Shown piece by piece: positions 33,627 to 40,837 of a DNA stretch of 47,593 bases (position 1 is its first letter; every line of letters starts with the position of its first letter). The notes beneath the pieces are model-generated. The model made no database searches and was not told the DNA's origin. It saw only the letters and a list, made by a program, of their open reading frames with translations. The stretch is from Desulfurobacteriaceae bacterium (lineage in GTDB: Bacteria; Aquificota; Aquificia; Desulfurobacteriales; Desulfurobacteriaceae). The stretch is from positions 1 through 47,593 of the forward strand of contig JAMORC010000007.1 in NCBI GenBank assembly GCA_027063785.1, in the 5' to 3' direction. The position numbers and the translations under genes are program-made.

Positions 33627-34196
33627 ATGGAGAGGGTTTTCAAGACAGCGGTAGTGTTGGTTCTGCTTTTGATAGGGGTTTGTAGCGTTTCTTACGGCAA
33701 GCCCCGAAAAGAGGATGTCGGTATTACAAACGAAATGATATACCAAAAGCTTGTTGACATAGAACGCAGGGTAGCGGAGATAGAGAAGAGGCAGGCGATA
33801 TTTGAAGAGCGCTTTAAACAGATAGATAGGCGCTTTAGGCAAATAGACAAACGGTTTGAAGAATTAAGAGAAGACATGAATAAACGTTTTGAAGATGTAA
33901 ATAAGCGTTTTGACGACATGAACAAGCGCTTTGAAGACATGAACAAGCGTTTTGACCAGCTTTATACCTTTTTGTGGATAATAACCGGCATATTTACGGC
34001 GATAATGGTGGGGGCATTTGGGTTTGCCTACTGGGACAGGAGGACGATAATAGCCGAAGCGAAGAGACAGACTCTGGAAGAACTTGAAAGGGACGTAAAG
34101 CCGGAAAAGTTAAGGAAGCTCCTGAACGTGGTGAGAGAATTTGCTAAGGAGAACGAGAAGTTCAGAGAACTGCTGAAAAGAGAGGGGCTTTTGTAG
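33627..34196 (+). CDS. Coiled-coil membrane protein, paralogue A
   Basis: I do not recognise the family. From ATG 33627 (GGGAG nine bases upstream; an in-frame TTG 15 bases earlier is less likely) the product is 189 residues. It has a signal-like N-terminus (AVVLVLLLIGVCSVSYG), a coiled coil built of heptads of the type xDMNKRF (about 35-110), one transmembrane helix (TFLWIITGIFTAIMVGAFGFAYW, about 113-135) and a charged cytoplasmic tail ending KREGLL. The next gene is a close copy with four heptads fewer. Together they could form trimeric or dimeric fibres across the envelope. Confidence 0.75.
   Translation: MERVFKTAVVLVLLLIGVCSVSYGKPRKEDVGITNEMIYQKLVDIERRVAEIEKRQAIFEERFKQIDRRFRQIDKRFEELREDMNKRFEDVNKRFDDMNKRFEDMNKRFDQLYTFLWIITGIFTAIMVGAFGFAYWDRRTIIAEAKRQTLEELERDVKPEKLRKLLNVVREFAKENEKFRELLKREGLL
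33870..33953 (+). repeat. Four tandem 21-base heptad-coding units
   Basis: Four units of the form GAAGACATGAACAAGCGTTTT lie at 33870-33890, 33891-33911, 33912-33932 and 33933-33953, with small differences. Each codes for one coiled-coil heptad. The paralogue downstream has a single unit at 34479-34499. Confidence 0.8.
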
Positions 34197-34256
34197 TGGG
34201 GTATTTCCTGAAAGGAGTATATTAAAGTCGGAAAAAAATTTGAAGGGGCGGTTGGA

Positions 34257-34742
34257 ATGAGGAATTTATTTAAAGCATTAATGGTGTTGGTGTTGGTTTT
34301 AATTGGGACATGCAGCGTTTCTTACGGCAAGTCCCGAAAAGCGGAAGTCGGCGTTACGAACGAAATGATATACCAGAAGCTTGTTGAAATGGAGAAAAGA
34401 CAGGCAATATTTGAAGAACGCTTTAAGCAGATAGATAACCGCTTTAAACAGATAGACAAGCGTTTTGAAGAGTTAAGAGAAGACATGAACAAGCGTTTTG
34501 ACCAGCTTTATACCTTTTTGTGGATAATAACCGGCATATTTACGGCGATAATGGTGGGGGCATTTGGGTTTGCCTACTGGGACAGGAGGACGATAATAGC
34601 CGAAGCGAAGAGGCAGACTCTGGAAGAACTTGAAAGGGACGTAAAGCCGGAAAAGTTAAGGAAGCTCCTGAACGTGGTGAGGGAATTTGCTAAGGAGAAC
34701 GAGAAGTTCAGAGAACTGCTGAAAAGAGAAGGACTTTTGTAG
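34257..34742 (+). CDS. Coiled-coil membrane protein, paralogue B
   Basis: This 161-residue protein has the same plan as its upstream neighbour: signal-like start (ALMVLVLVLIGTCSVSYG), shorter coiled coil, one transmembrane helix and an identical C-terminal part. It is exactly 28 residues, or four heptads, shorter: three MNKRF-type units and one IERRVAE-type unit are missing, so the coiled-coil register is kept. From 34479 on, its DNA agrees with 33933-34196 except at four silent positions. The N-terminal parts differ more. Function unknown. Confidence 0.75.
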   Translation: MRNLFKALMVLVLVLIGTCSVSYGKSRKAEVGVTNEMIYQKLVEMEKRQAIFEERFKQIDNRFKQIDKRFEELREDMNKRFDQLYTFLWIITGIFTAIMVGAFGFAYWDRRTIIAEAKRQTLEELERDVKPEKLRKLLNVVREFAKENEKFRELLKREGLL

Positions 34743-34817
34743 TGCTGTTATTAACGGAAGTAACTCTCCTTCTAAAAGAGTGGGGAGAAAGCTGCGGCTT
34801 AGAAAAGCAATTAGGTT

Positions 34818-35531
34818 TTATCCGGCCTTTCCTCTCTCATAGATGAATCTTCCGCAGTATGGACACTTTGTTTTCCCCGGTTCAAGGTTCTTCTTTAACT
34901 CCTTCAGTTCTGCAGGGGAGTAAGTCATACCGCATCCTTCACACGCTCCCGTTGATATGTCCGAAAAGACGAGGCCGTTAAACTTTTCCTTGAGCCTTTC
35001 AAACTTTTCAAGTTCTTCCGAAGGGACGGCAGATTTTATTTCTTCAACTTCTTCCTTTAGCTTCTCCTCTTTCCTGAGTAGGGAGCGGATTTCCGAATCT
35101 ATATCTGCCAGTTCCTCCTTTAGCTTTTCTATCCTTGGTTCCAGTTGTTCCTTTACTTTCAGGTAGGCCTCTTCTAACGTTTCAATCTCTGCTTCAACTC
35201 CCGCTATTTTCTGCCGTGTTTTGATTATTTCATCCTCATTTTTGGCTATCATCCGGAGGATTTGCTTGTATTCCTCCCGGTTTTTAGCGCTTTCCTTTTG
35301 TTTTTTTAATTCTTCGATTCTCAGTTCTTTGTATTTTATAAAGTCCTTAAGCTCTTTCAGTTCCTTTCTCTTCTCCTCAAGCTTCCTCCTGGCACAAGCT
35401 ATCTTCTCCCGGAGTTCATCTATGCTTTTTTCAACTTCTCTCTTTTTATTTTCAAGCTCTTTAATCTTCGTTCTTAACCTGAGAAGTTCTATCTCTTTTT
35501 TCTGTAGGTTTAACAACTTTTCATTAAGCAT
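34818..35531 (-). CDS. Coiled-coil protein with C4 zinc ribbon (DUF164-type)
   Basis: The 237-residue protein is almost entirely coiled coil (about 1-180) and ends in a zinc ribbon, with CEGCGMTY and KCPYCGRFIY giving four Cys ligands. This is the architecture of the DUF164/zf-RING_7 family, whose proteins are predicted to bind nucleic acid or regulate gene expression, without a settled role. It overlaps the Nif3-like gene by eight bases, a pairing seen in many bacteria. Confidence 0.88.
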   Translation of the reverse strand: MLNEKLLNLQKKEIELLRLRTKIKELENKKREVEKSIDELREKIACARRKLEEKRKELKELKDFIKYKELRIEELKKQKESAKNREEYKQILRMIAKNEDEIIKTRQKIAGVEAEIETLEEAYLKVKEQLEPRIEKLKEELADIDSEIRSLLRKEEKLKEEVEEIKSAVPSEELEKFERLKEKFNGLVFSDISTGACEGCGMTYSPAELKELKKNLEPGKTKCPYCGRFIYERGKAG

Positions 35532-36303
35532 CTCTCACCACCTCAAAGGGGGATTTTTCGTCCAGTGTAATAAGCTCTAATTCCGGGAAGGCTTTAGCAA
35601 GCTCTTCCTTGAGTTTTATGTAAAACAGCCTCTCTGTTCCGAAATGTCCCATGTCAAACAGGGTAAGTTCCAGGTCAACTGCTTTCATTGCATCGTGATA
35701 TTTAACGTCTCCCGTTATGTATAAGTCAACTTTGCCGGCCACTAAGTCGATGAATGATGCTCCGCTCCCGGAGCAGATGGCCACTTTCCTTACAGGTTTT
35801 TCCCCGTTAAAGTTAACCGTTCTGAAAACGTCCTTCGGTAGAACAGAGGTTAACCTTTTCAGTAGTTCTGCTTGAGTTGCTTCCATTTTAAGGGTTCCGA
35901 CGGCACCGTAGGGGGGATTCTCTACGATTGAAGATTCAATTTCTACTCCCAAGAGATCTGCTATTACTGCGGTGGGGCCGAGTGGTGAAACATCGAGGTT
36001 GGTGTGGAGGGCGTATAGGGCGATGTCGCTCCGTATTAGCCTGATGAGGAGATTTGAAGGATAAGTTGAAAACGTAAATCGCTTTACTCCTGATATTGTA
36101 AGTGGATGATGGGTTATTAACAGGTCAATTTCGGCATTCTTGGCTTCTTCAATAACGGCAATAGAAGGAGAAAGGGCGAATCCTACTTTACTTATCTCTT
36201 TTTCTTCGTCTCCGAATTGAAGACCGGAATTATCCCAGGAATCCTGGTAGTACAGCGGAACCAGAGATTCCAGAAACTCCTTAACAGCCTTTAGCTTAAC
36301 CAT
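35524..36303 (-). CDS. Nif3-like dinuclear metal protein
   Basis: The 259-residue protein matches the Nif3/YqfO family. Metal-binding residues appear in LLITHHPLTISG (about 59-70), YALHTNLDVS (about 97-106) and the C-terminal MGHFGTERLFY (about 216-226). Family members form hexameric rings with two metal ions per subunit; the reaction is unsettled, though annotated as GTP cyclohydrolase I type 2 in many genomes. The ATG follows GGAGGAGAAG. It is the first gene of a two-gene operon and is divergent from ubiD. Confidence 0.9.
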   Translation of the reverse strand: MVKLKAVKEFLESLVPLYYQDSWDNSGLQFGDEEKEISKVGFALSPSIAVIEEAKNAEIDLLITHHPLTISGVKRFTFSTYPSNLLIRLIRSDIALYALHTNLDVSPLGPTAVIADLLGVEIESSIVENPPYGAVGTLKMEATQAELLKRLTSVLPKDVFRTVNFNGEKPVRKVAICSGSGASFIDLVAGKVDLYITGDVKYHDAMKAVDLELTLFDMGHFGTERLFYIKLKEELAKAFPELELITLDEKSPFEVVRDA

Positions 36304-36321
36304 CTTCTCCTCCGGAAAGTG

Positions 36322-36333
36322 GTAGAATTCTAC
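36322..36333. promoter_or_regulatory. Palindrome between Nif3-like and ubiD genes
   Basis: GTAGAATTCTAC is a perfect 12-base palindrome in the 51-base divergent space. It contains TAGAAT on both strands, which resembles a -10 box, but no -35 sits at 17 bases on either side. It could be an operator. Confidence 0.3.
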
Positions 36334-36354
36334 AAAATTGTGTAGGGGAAAGCT

Positions 36355-37800
36355 ATGGCTTATAAAGATTTGAGGGACTTTATTGAGAAACTACGTGGAG
36401 AAGGAGAGCTGAAGGAGATTGACTATCCTGTAAGTTCCTATTTGGAGATAACTGAAATTGCCGACAGGGTTATGAAGCAGGGAGGACCTGCCCTTCTTTT
36501 TAAGAACGTAGATGGCGGTGATATCCCGGTTGCCATAAACCTGTTCGGAAGCTTCAGAAGAATGGAGCTTGCTCTTGAAGACTCTCCAGATTCGATCGGT
36601 GAGAGGGCGGCGAAGCTCTTAAAGCCGGAAAAACCGTCGGGCTTTATGGAAAAGCTAAAGAAGCTTATAGAGCTGAAAAAGATTGCCGATGTCTTTCCGA
36701 AGCTTGTTGATAAAGGAAAGGCTCCCTGTAAAGAAGTTATTATGGATGACCCTGACCTTTCGAAGTTCCCAATTCTTTTCTGCTGGCCTAAGGACGGAGG
36801 CAGATTCATAACCCTTCCTCTTGTTTTTACCAAGGATCCTGAGACGGGGGAAAGGAACTGCGGAATGTATCGGCTTCACGTTTACGACAGGAAGACAACC
36901 GGAATGCACTGGCACTGGCACAAGGTCGGCGCAAAGCACTTCTGGAAGGCAAAGAAAATGGGAATAAGGAAGTTTCCTGTTGCCGTTGCAATAGGTTCGG
37001 ATCCTGCAGTTATCTATTCTGCCACAGCTCCTCTCCCTGACGACGTTGATGAAATGGTTTTTGCAGGATTCATAAGGGGAAAAGCCGTTGAGATGGTAAA
37101 GTGTGAAACCGTTGACCTAGAGGTTCCGGCAAATGCAGAGATAGTCCTTGAAGGATATGTTGATACTGAGGAATTCAGGTTTGAAGGTCCTTTCGGTGAT
37201 CATACGGGTTATTATTCACTTCCCGATTTCTATCCTGTTTTCCACATAACCTGTATAACTCACAGAAAAAATCCGATTTACCCTGCTACGATTGTCGGTA
37301 AGCCTCCTATGGAGGACTGTTTTATAGGAAAGGCAACGGAGAGGATATTCCTGCCCCTCCTAAAAACTCAGCTTCCCGAAATTGTTGACATGAACCTGCC
37401 CATGGAAGGGGTTTTCCATAACTTTGCCTTCATATCAATTGACAAGAGGTATCCCGGTCATGCCAGAAAGGTTATCTCTGCCCTGTGGGGGCTTGGTCAG
37501 ATGAGCTTTACGAAAAACATAGTAATATTTGATAAGGACACAAATGTTCACGATATAGGTGAAGTTATATGGAGATGGGGGAACAACGTTGATCCGAAGA
37601 GGGACATAATGTTTACCGACGGTCCTGTTGATGTTCTCGACCATACTTCTCCTCTTCCTTTTTACGGAAGCAAGATGGGGGTTGATGCAACGAGGAAGTG
37701 GAAGAGTGAGGGTTTTGAAAGGGATTGGCCTCCCGACATAGAGATGGATGAGGAAGTAAAGAAGAAAATTGATCGTATATGGGAAAAGTTGGGGATTTAA
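36355..37800 (+). CDS. ubiD: UbiD-family decarboxylase
   Basis: The 481-residue protein is a full-length UbiD, a prenylated-FMN-dependent decarboxylase. Features include GGPALLFKNV (about 43-52), the HWHKVGAKHF region (about 192-201), EFRFEGPFGDHTGYYSLPDFYPVFH (about 277-301) with the catalytic Glu and Arg context, and a C-terminal GVDATRKW segment. In bacteria without ubiquinone it usually acts in menaquinone synthesis, including the futalosine route. Start ATG with AGGGGAAAG upstream. No ubiX-like partner is in the window. It is followed 15 bases later by a FIST gene. Confidence 0.93.
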   Translation: MAYKDLRDFIEKLRGEGELKEIDYPVSSYLEITEIADRVMKQGGPALLFKNVDGGDIPVAINLFGSFRRMELALEDSPDSIGERAAKLLKPEKPSGFMEKLKKLIELKKIADVFPKLVDKGKAPCKEVIMDDPDLSKFPILFCWPKDGGRFITLPLVFTKDPETGERNCGMYRLHVYDRKTTGMHWHWHKVGAKHFWKAKKMGIRKFPVAVAIGSDPAVIYSATAPLPDDVDEMVFAGFIRGKAVEMVKCETVDLEVPANAEIVLEGYVDTEEFRFEGPFGDHTGYYSLPDFYPVFHITCITHRKNPIYPATIVGKPPMEDCFIGKATERIFLPLLKTQLPEIVDMNLPMEGVFHNFAFISIDKRYPGHARKVISALWGLGQMSFTKNIVIFDKDTNVHDIGEVIWRWGNNVDPKRDIMFTDGPVDVLDHTSPLPFYGSKMGVDATRKWKSEGFERDWPPDIEMDEEVKKKIDRIWEKLGI

Positions 37801-37815
37801 TTTTCGGAGGTATAT

Positions 37816-38964
37816 TTGAAAGTTAAAGTTGCCTCTTCTAAAAATCCGATACTCAGGTTAGCGTTAGAGGAGATAGCAGATAAAATAGGTTCTGATTTTG
37901 ACTTTATCATACTGGCGGTTTCTCCGAAATACCCGTTTTCGGATGTAAGCAGGGTTGCTCCTGTCATTTTTAACGTTGACTGTTCCCAGTGTATTGCATT
38001 CTCTTCGATAGATGCTTTTTCAAATACTGAAATAGTAAGTGAGGGCGTAGTTGCTACGGTTTTTAAGTTTGAAAGAAAAGGAAAGATTAAACTTTCCTAC
38101 TTTAGTGAGCTGTCAGGTTCCGGTTTTGACAGGCAGGCAAAAGAGCTTTTCAACAAGTTATCTTTTGACTGCGACTGTGTAAACGTGATACTCGGTGACT
38201 ATTCTGACGGTAAGTTCCCTTTTGTTATTCGTTCTCTCAGCACCTTGATAGAGAAAGAGGATGTGCCTGTTGAAAGGGTATGCGGGGGGATATTCTCAAC
38301 GTTCATTGAGGGAAAGAAGAAAGAAAAAGGGTATATGTCGGTTGAAGGCAGGATTATATCCGGCGGTTTTCTTGCCTTAACCTTTGAGGGTTTTGATAGC
38401 ACTATAGGGCTTTCAACGGGAGCTTTTAAGGCCGGTCCGGTTTACTCGGTTGACAGGGCATTGGGTTATGAAATTCTCTTTCTTGACGGGAAACCGGCAG
38501 GACTCCTTCCTAAGAGGATACTCTCCGGCATAGGAGAAGAGTCGGTAGAACCGCTCTGGTACACACCTCTTGTAGTGCTTAACGGTGACGGACAGCCGGT
38601 TGCCTTAAGGACTTTTAAGTCCTTTACCGAAACTTCCATAGAAGTTTGGGCTCCTGTTGAGAGCGGGGTAAAGGTTAAGCTTTCTCTGGTTGTGGTTGAA
38701 GAGATACTTAAAGATACTGAATTCGTTGCAAGAAGAGTTAAAGAAAAAATAGGTTTTGCTGACGTTTGTTTTGACTTTTCCTGTGCTGCCAGACAGGTTA
38801 CTCTTGAAGATAAAGCTCAGGAAGAGCTAATAATTTACGGAAGGGAGATAGACGCTCCTCTCTTCGGCTTCTTTACCCACGGGGAGATAGCTCCCGACTT
38901 GTCGGGTAGAAGGTTAGAACTTCACAATCAAACTTCCGTATGTCTTGTGATGAGGGAACTATGA
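37816..38964 (+). CDS. FIST-domain sensory protein
   Basis: The 382-residue protein has the two-part FIST layout. The N-terminal half includes VCGGIFSTF and GGFLALTFEG, and the C-terminal half ends with the typical FGFFTHGEIAPDLSGRRLELHNQTSVCLV (about 350-378). FIST domains are thought to bind small ligands such as amino acids and are often linked to signalling output domains. Here the output domain is a separate protein: the GGDEF gene starts inside the FIST stop (ATGA). The start codon is TTG with CGGAGG eight bases upstream. Confidence 0.85.
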   Translation: MKVKVASSKNPILRLALEEIADKIGSDFDFIILAVSPKYPFSDVSRVAPVIFNVDCSQCIAFSSIDAFSNTEIVSEGVVATVFKFERKGKIKLSYFSELSGSGFDRQAKELFNKLSFDCDCVNVILGDYSDGKFPFVIRSLSTLIEKEDVPVERVCGGIFSTFIEGKKKEKGYMSVEGRIISGGFLALTFEGFDSTIGLSTGAFKAGPVYSVDRALGYEILFLDGKPAGLLPKRILSGIGEESVEPLWYTPLVVLNGDGQPVALRTFKSFTETSIEVWAPVESGVKVKLSLVVVEEILKDTEFVARRVKEKIGFADVCFDFSCAARQVTLEDKAQEELIIYGREIDAPLFGFFTHGEIAPDLSGRRLELHNQTSVCLVMREL

Positions 38965-39548
38965 AGGAAGACGTTAAGATAACCATTTTTTTTAACTATT
39001 TAGAAGAGTTGACAAGAAAGTATAACGAGGTATTTGAGCTGAAAGAGAAGCTTCTCAAGGAGCTTCAAGAACGGGCAATGTACGACTACCTCACCGGTCT
39101 CTATAACAGGCACGTTCTTATAGAGCTTCTTGAGAAAGAAATAGAGAGAGTGAAAAGGGAGGGAGAAGAAAGAGTTTTTGTTGTTTTCCTTGATCTTGAT
39201 AACTTCAAGAAAGTTAACGATATCTACGGTCATGAAAAGGGGGATGAAGTCTTAAAAGAAGTAGCGAAAATTCTTAGGGAAAGTTTTAGGAAATACGATA
39301 TCGTTTCAAGGTTTGGAGGGGACGAGTTTGTTGCTTTAGTTCCCACTAAGGAGGGGGATAAAGATCAGTTACTCGCACGTTTGGTTGAAATTGAAAGGCG
39401 GATTGAAGAAGCTTTTTCCGATTTTGGTATTTCCATTAGTTACGGTATTGCCGTTGCTCCGGATGAGGGTGTTAACGTTAGCGAACTTATAAATCTGTCT
39501 GACAAAAGAATGTACATGATGAAGGAAAAGAAAAAGAAGAGAAAGTGA
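38961..39548 (+). CDS. Diguanylate cyclase (stand-alone GGDEF)
   Basis: From ATG 38961, which overlaps the FIST stop, the product is 195 residues. A short helical leader (about 1-35) precedes a GGDEF domain with YDYLTGLYNRH, FLDLDNFKKVNDIYGHEKGDEVL and an intact FGGDEF site. An RKYD inhibitory site lies five residues before it. It should make c-di-GMP with product feedback. An upstream in-frame ATG at 38940 would add seven residues. With almost no sensor part of its own, it probably takes its signal from the adjacent FIST protein. The C-terminus is a run of Lys and Arg. Confidence 0.92.
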   Translation: MKEDVKITIFFNYLEELTRKYNEVFELKEKLLKELQERAMYDYLTGLYNRHVLIELLEKEIERVKREGEERVFVVFLDLDNFKKVNDIYGHEKGDEVLKEVAKILRESFRKYDIVSRFGGDEFVALVPTKEGDKDQLLARLVEIERRIEEAFSDFGISISYGIAVAPDEGVNVSELINLSDKRMYMMKEKKKKRK

Positions 39549-39553
39549 ATTAA

Positions 39554-39628
39554 TGGAGGCGGCGGGCGGAATCGAACCGCCGAATAAGGGATTTGCAGTC
39601 CCCTGCCTTACCACTTGGCTACGCCGCC
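39554..39628 (-). tRNA. tRNA-Cys (GCA)
   Basis: On the minus strand the acceptor stem GGCGGCG pairs with CGCCGCC; the anticodon loop in ACTGCAAAT gives GCA. The T-loop GGTTCGATTCC is present and CCA is encoded at 39556-39554. Confidence 0.95.
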
Positions 39629-39632
39629 TTAA

Positions 39633-39708
39633 TGGAGCGGGCGACGGGACTTGAACCCGCGACCTAAGCCTTGGCAAGGCTTCGCTCTACCAACTGAGCT
39701 ACGCCCGC
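39633..39708 (-). tRNA. tRNA-Gly (GCC), copy 1
   Basis: Acceptor GCGGGCG pairs with CGCCCGC; the anticodon loop TTGCCAA gives GCC; CCA is encoded. The 76 bases are identical to the copy at 46971-47046 on the other strand. Confidence 0.95.
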
Positions 39709-39714
39709 CCTCTA

Positions 39715-39800
39715 TGGTGCGGGAGGTGGGAGTCGAACCCACACGCCACTAGGGCACTGGATCCTAAGTCCAGCGCGTCTGCCAGTTCCGCCACTCCCGC
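39715..39800 (-). tRNA. tRNA-Leu (TAG)
   Basis: Acceptor GCGGGAG pairs with CTCCCGC; the anticodon loop CTTAGGA gives TAG; the long variable arm (TGCCCTAGTGGCGT) is typical of class II tRNA-Leu; CCA is encoded. Confidence 0.94.
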
Positions 39801-39810
39801 GGCGGTTTAG

Positions 39811-39887
39811 TGGGGTGGGAGACGGGACTTGAACCCGCGACCGCCGGGGCCACAACCCGGCGCTCCACCAACTGAGCTACTCCCACC
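39811..39887 (-). tRNA. tRNA-His (GTG)
   Basis: Acceptor GTGGGAG pairs with CTCCCAC; anticodon loop TTGTGGC gives GTG; CCA is encoded. The extra G at -1 (39887) opposite C73 (39814) is encoded, as expected for tRNA-His. Confidence 0.95.
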
Positions 39888-39897
39888 ACAAAATAAA

Positions 39898-39972
39898 TGG
39901 CTGGGGCGGCAGGATTCGAACCTGCGAATGGCGGATCCAAAGTCCGCTGCCTTACCGCTTGGCTACGCCCCA
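39898..39972 (-). tRNA. tRNA-Gln (TTG)
   Basis: Acceptor TGGGGCG pairs with CGCCCCA; the anticodon loop CTTTGGA gives TTG; CCA is encoded. It is first in the five-tRNA transcript and lies one base after the ispE stop codon. Confidence 0.95.
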
Positions 39973-39973
39973 G

Positions 39974-40813
39974 CTATATTGCAGAGAGGAATTTATACCA
40001 CCACCCTCTCCTTTTCAAGGGGGTAAGGTCAAACTCCCTACCCTCTGCTATTGCAAAAAGGGAGGAGCCGCTCCCGCTCATTAGGGTCTTTATCCCGTGT
40101 TTTGCAAGCTCTTCTTTTATTTCCAGTACTTTTTTAACGCAAGGTGATTCGGACTTTTCCAGGTCATTTTCCATTTGTTCTTCCAGTTCCCTGAACCTTC
40201 CCGATATTAGGGGCGATATTATGAGCTTCTCTGCATCCTCCACCGTTACTGACCTTTTGATATCCGGGAGTTTCTGATAAACCTCTGCCGTTGAGCACGA
40301 AAATCCCGGGTTTATAAGGAGAATCCTGAAACTTACGGGATTGTAGTGCCTGATTAGTTCTCCCTTTCCCCAGGCTACTGCCAGTCCCCCTCTGACGAAG
40401 AAAGGAACGTCACTTCCCAACCTTCCGGCCAGCTGCTGGAGTTCTTCCTCAGATAGAGGTTCTCCGTAAAGTTTGTTAAGTCCCCTCAGCGTTGCTGCTG
40501 CGTTTGAGCTTCCCCCTCCAAGTCCTGCTCCTACCGGAATTTCTTTCTTTAAGTGAACCTTTACTGTTGGATTTATTCCGGTGGTTTCCTTGAATAGTTT
40601 TGCCGCCTTAACTATGAGGTTGCTGTTACCGAGGGGTAGGCTCTCGTTGCCCTCTATCGTTAGTTCAAACCTGTTAGAGGGGGAAAAGTAGAGGTAATCA
40701 AACAGGTTTATTGTGTGAAGTACTGTAACGATATCGTGATAGCCGTCCCTTCTTTTCCCCTTAACCCACAGGGCTAAATTTACCTTAGCCGGCGATGGTA
40801 CGATTAGTTTCAT
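39974..40813 (-). CDS. ispE: 4-diphosphocytidyl-2-C-methyl-D-erythritol kinase
   Basis: The 279-residue GHMP kinase has PSPAKVNLALWVKGKRRDGYH at the N-terminus (about 5-25), the ATP loop VGAGLGGGSSNAAATLRGLN (about 90-109) and LMSGSGSSLFAI near the C-terminus. It phosphorylates CDP-ME in the MEP pathway to isoprenoids, which would feed the polyprenyl synthase. ATG 40813 is preferred because it begins the family N-terminus; an upstream in-frame start would cross the promoter. TATAAT ends eight bases before it, so the mRNA may be leaderless. Confidence 0.93.
   Translation of the reverse strand: MKLIVPSPAKVNLALWVKGKRRDGYHDIVTVLHTINLFDYLYFSPSNRFELTIEGNESLPLGNSNLIVKAAKLFKETTGINPTVKVHLKKEIPVGAGLGGGSSNAAATLRGLNKLYGEPLSEEELQQLAGRLGSDVPFFVRGGLAVAWGKGELIRHYNPVSFRILLINPGFSCSTAEVYQKLPDIKRSVTVEDAEKLIISPLISGRFRELEEQMENDLEKSESPCVKKVLEIKEELAKHGIKTLMSGSGSSLFAIAEGREFDLTPLKRRGWWYKFLSAI
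39990..40018 (-). promoter_or_regulatory. tRNA-cluster promoter inside ispE
   Basis: On the minus strand TTGAAA (40018-40013), a 17-base spacer and TAAATT (39995-39990; also readable as TATAAA with 15) would start RNA near 39983, about 11 bases before tRNA-Gln. It lies within the last codons of ispE. Confidence 0.55.
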
Positions 40814-40820
40814 AAATCCG

Positions 40821-40826
40821 ATTATA
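40821..40826 (-). promoter_or_regulatory. ispE -10 box, possible leaderless start
   Basis: A perfect TATAAT (minus strand) ends seven bases before the ispE ATG, placing the expected start at or next to the A of ATG. No good -35 is seen at 17 bases. No ribosome binding site is visible. Confidence 0.45.
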
Positions 40827-40837
40827 CAGGAGTTGGC

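Noticed and set aside
33870-33953. Regular 21-base repeats as a possible CRISPR array
   Set aside because: The units are contiguous, have no spacers and code for coiled-coil heptads. No CRISPR array is seen anywhere in the window.
36322-36333. Overlapping divergent -10 boxes (TAGAAT on both strands)
   Set aside because: No acceptable -35 element is present at the right distance on either strand, so it is listed only as a palindrome.
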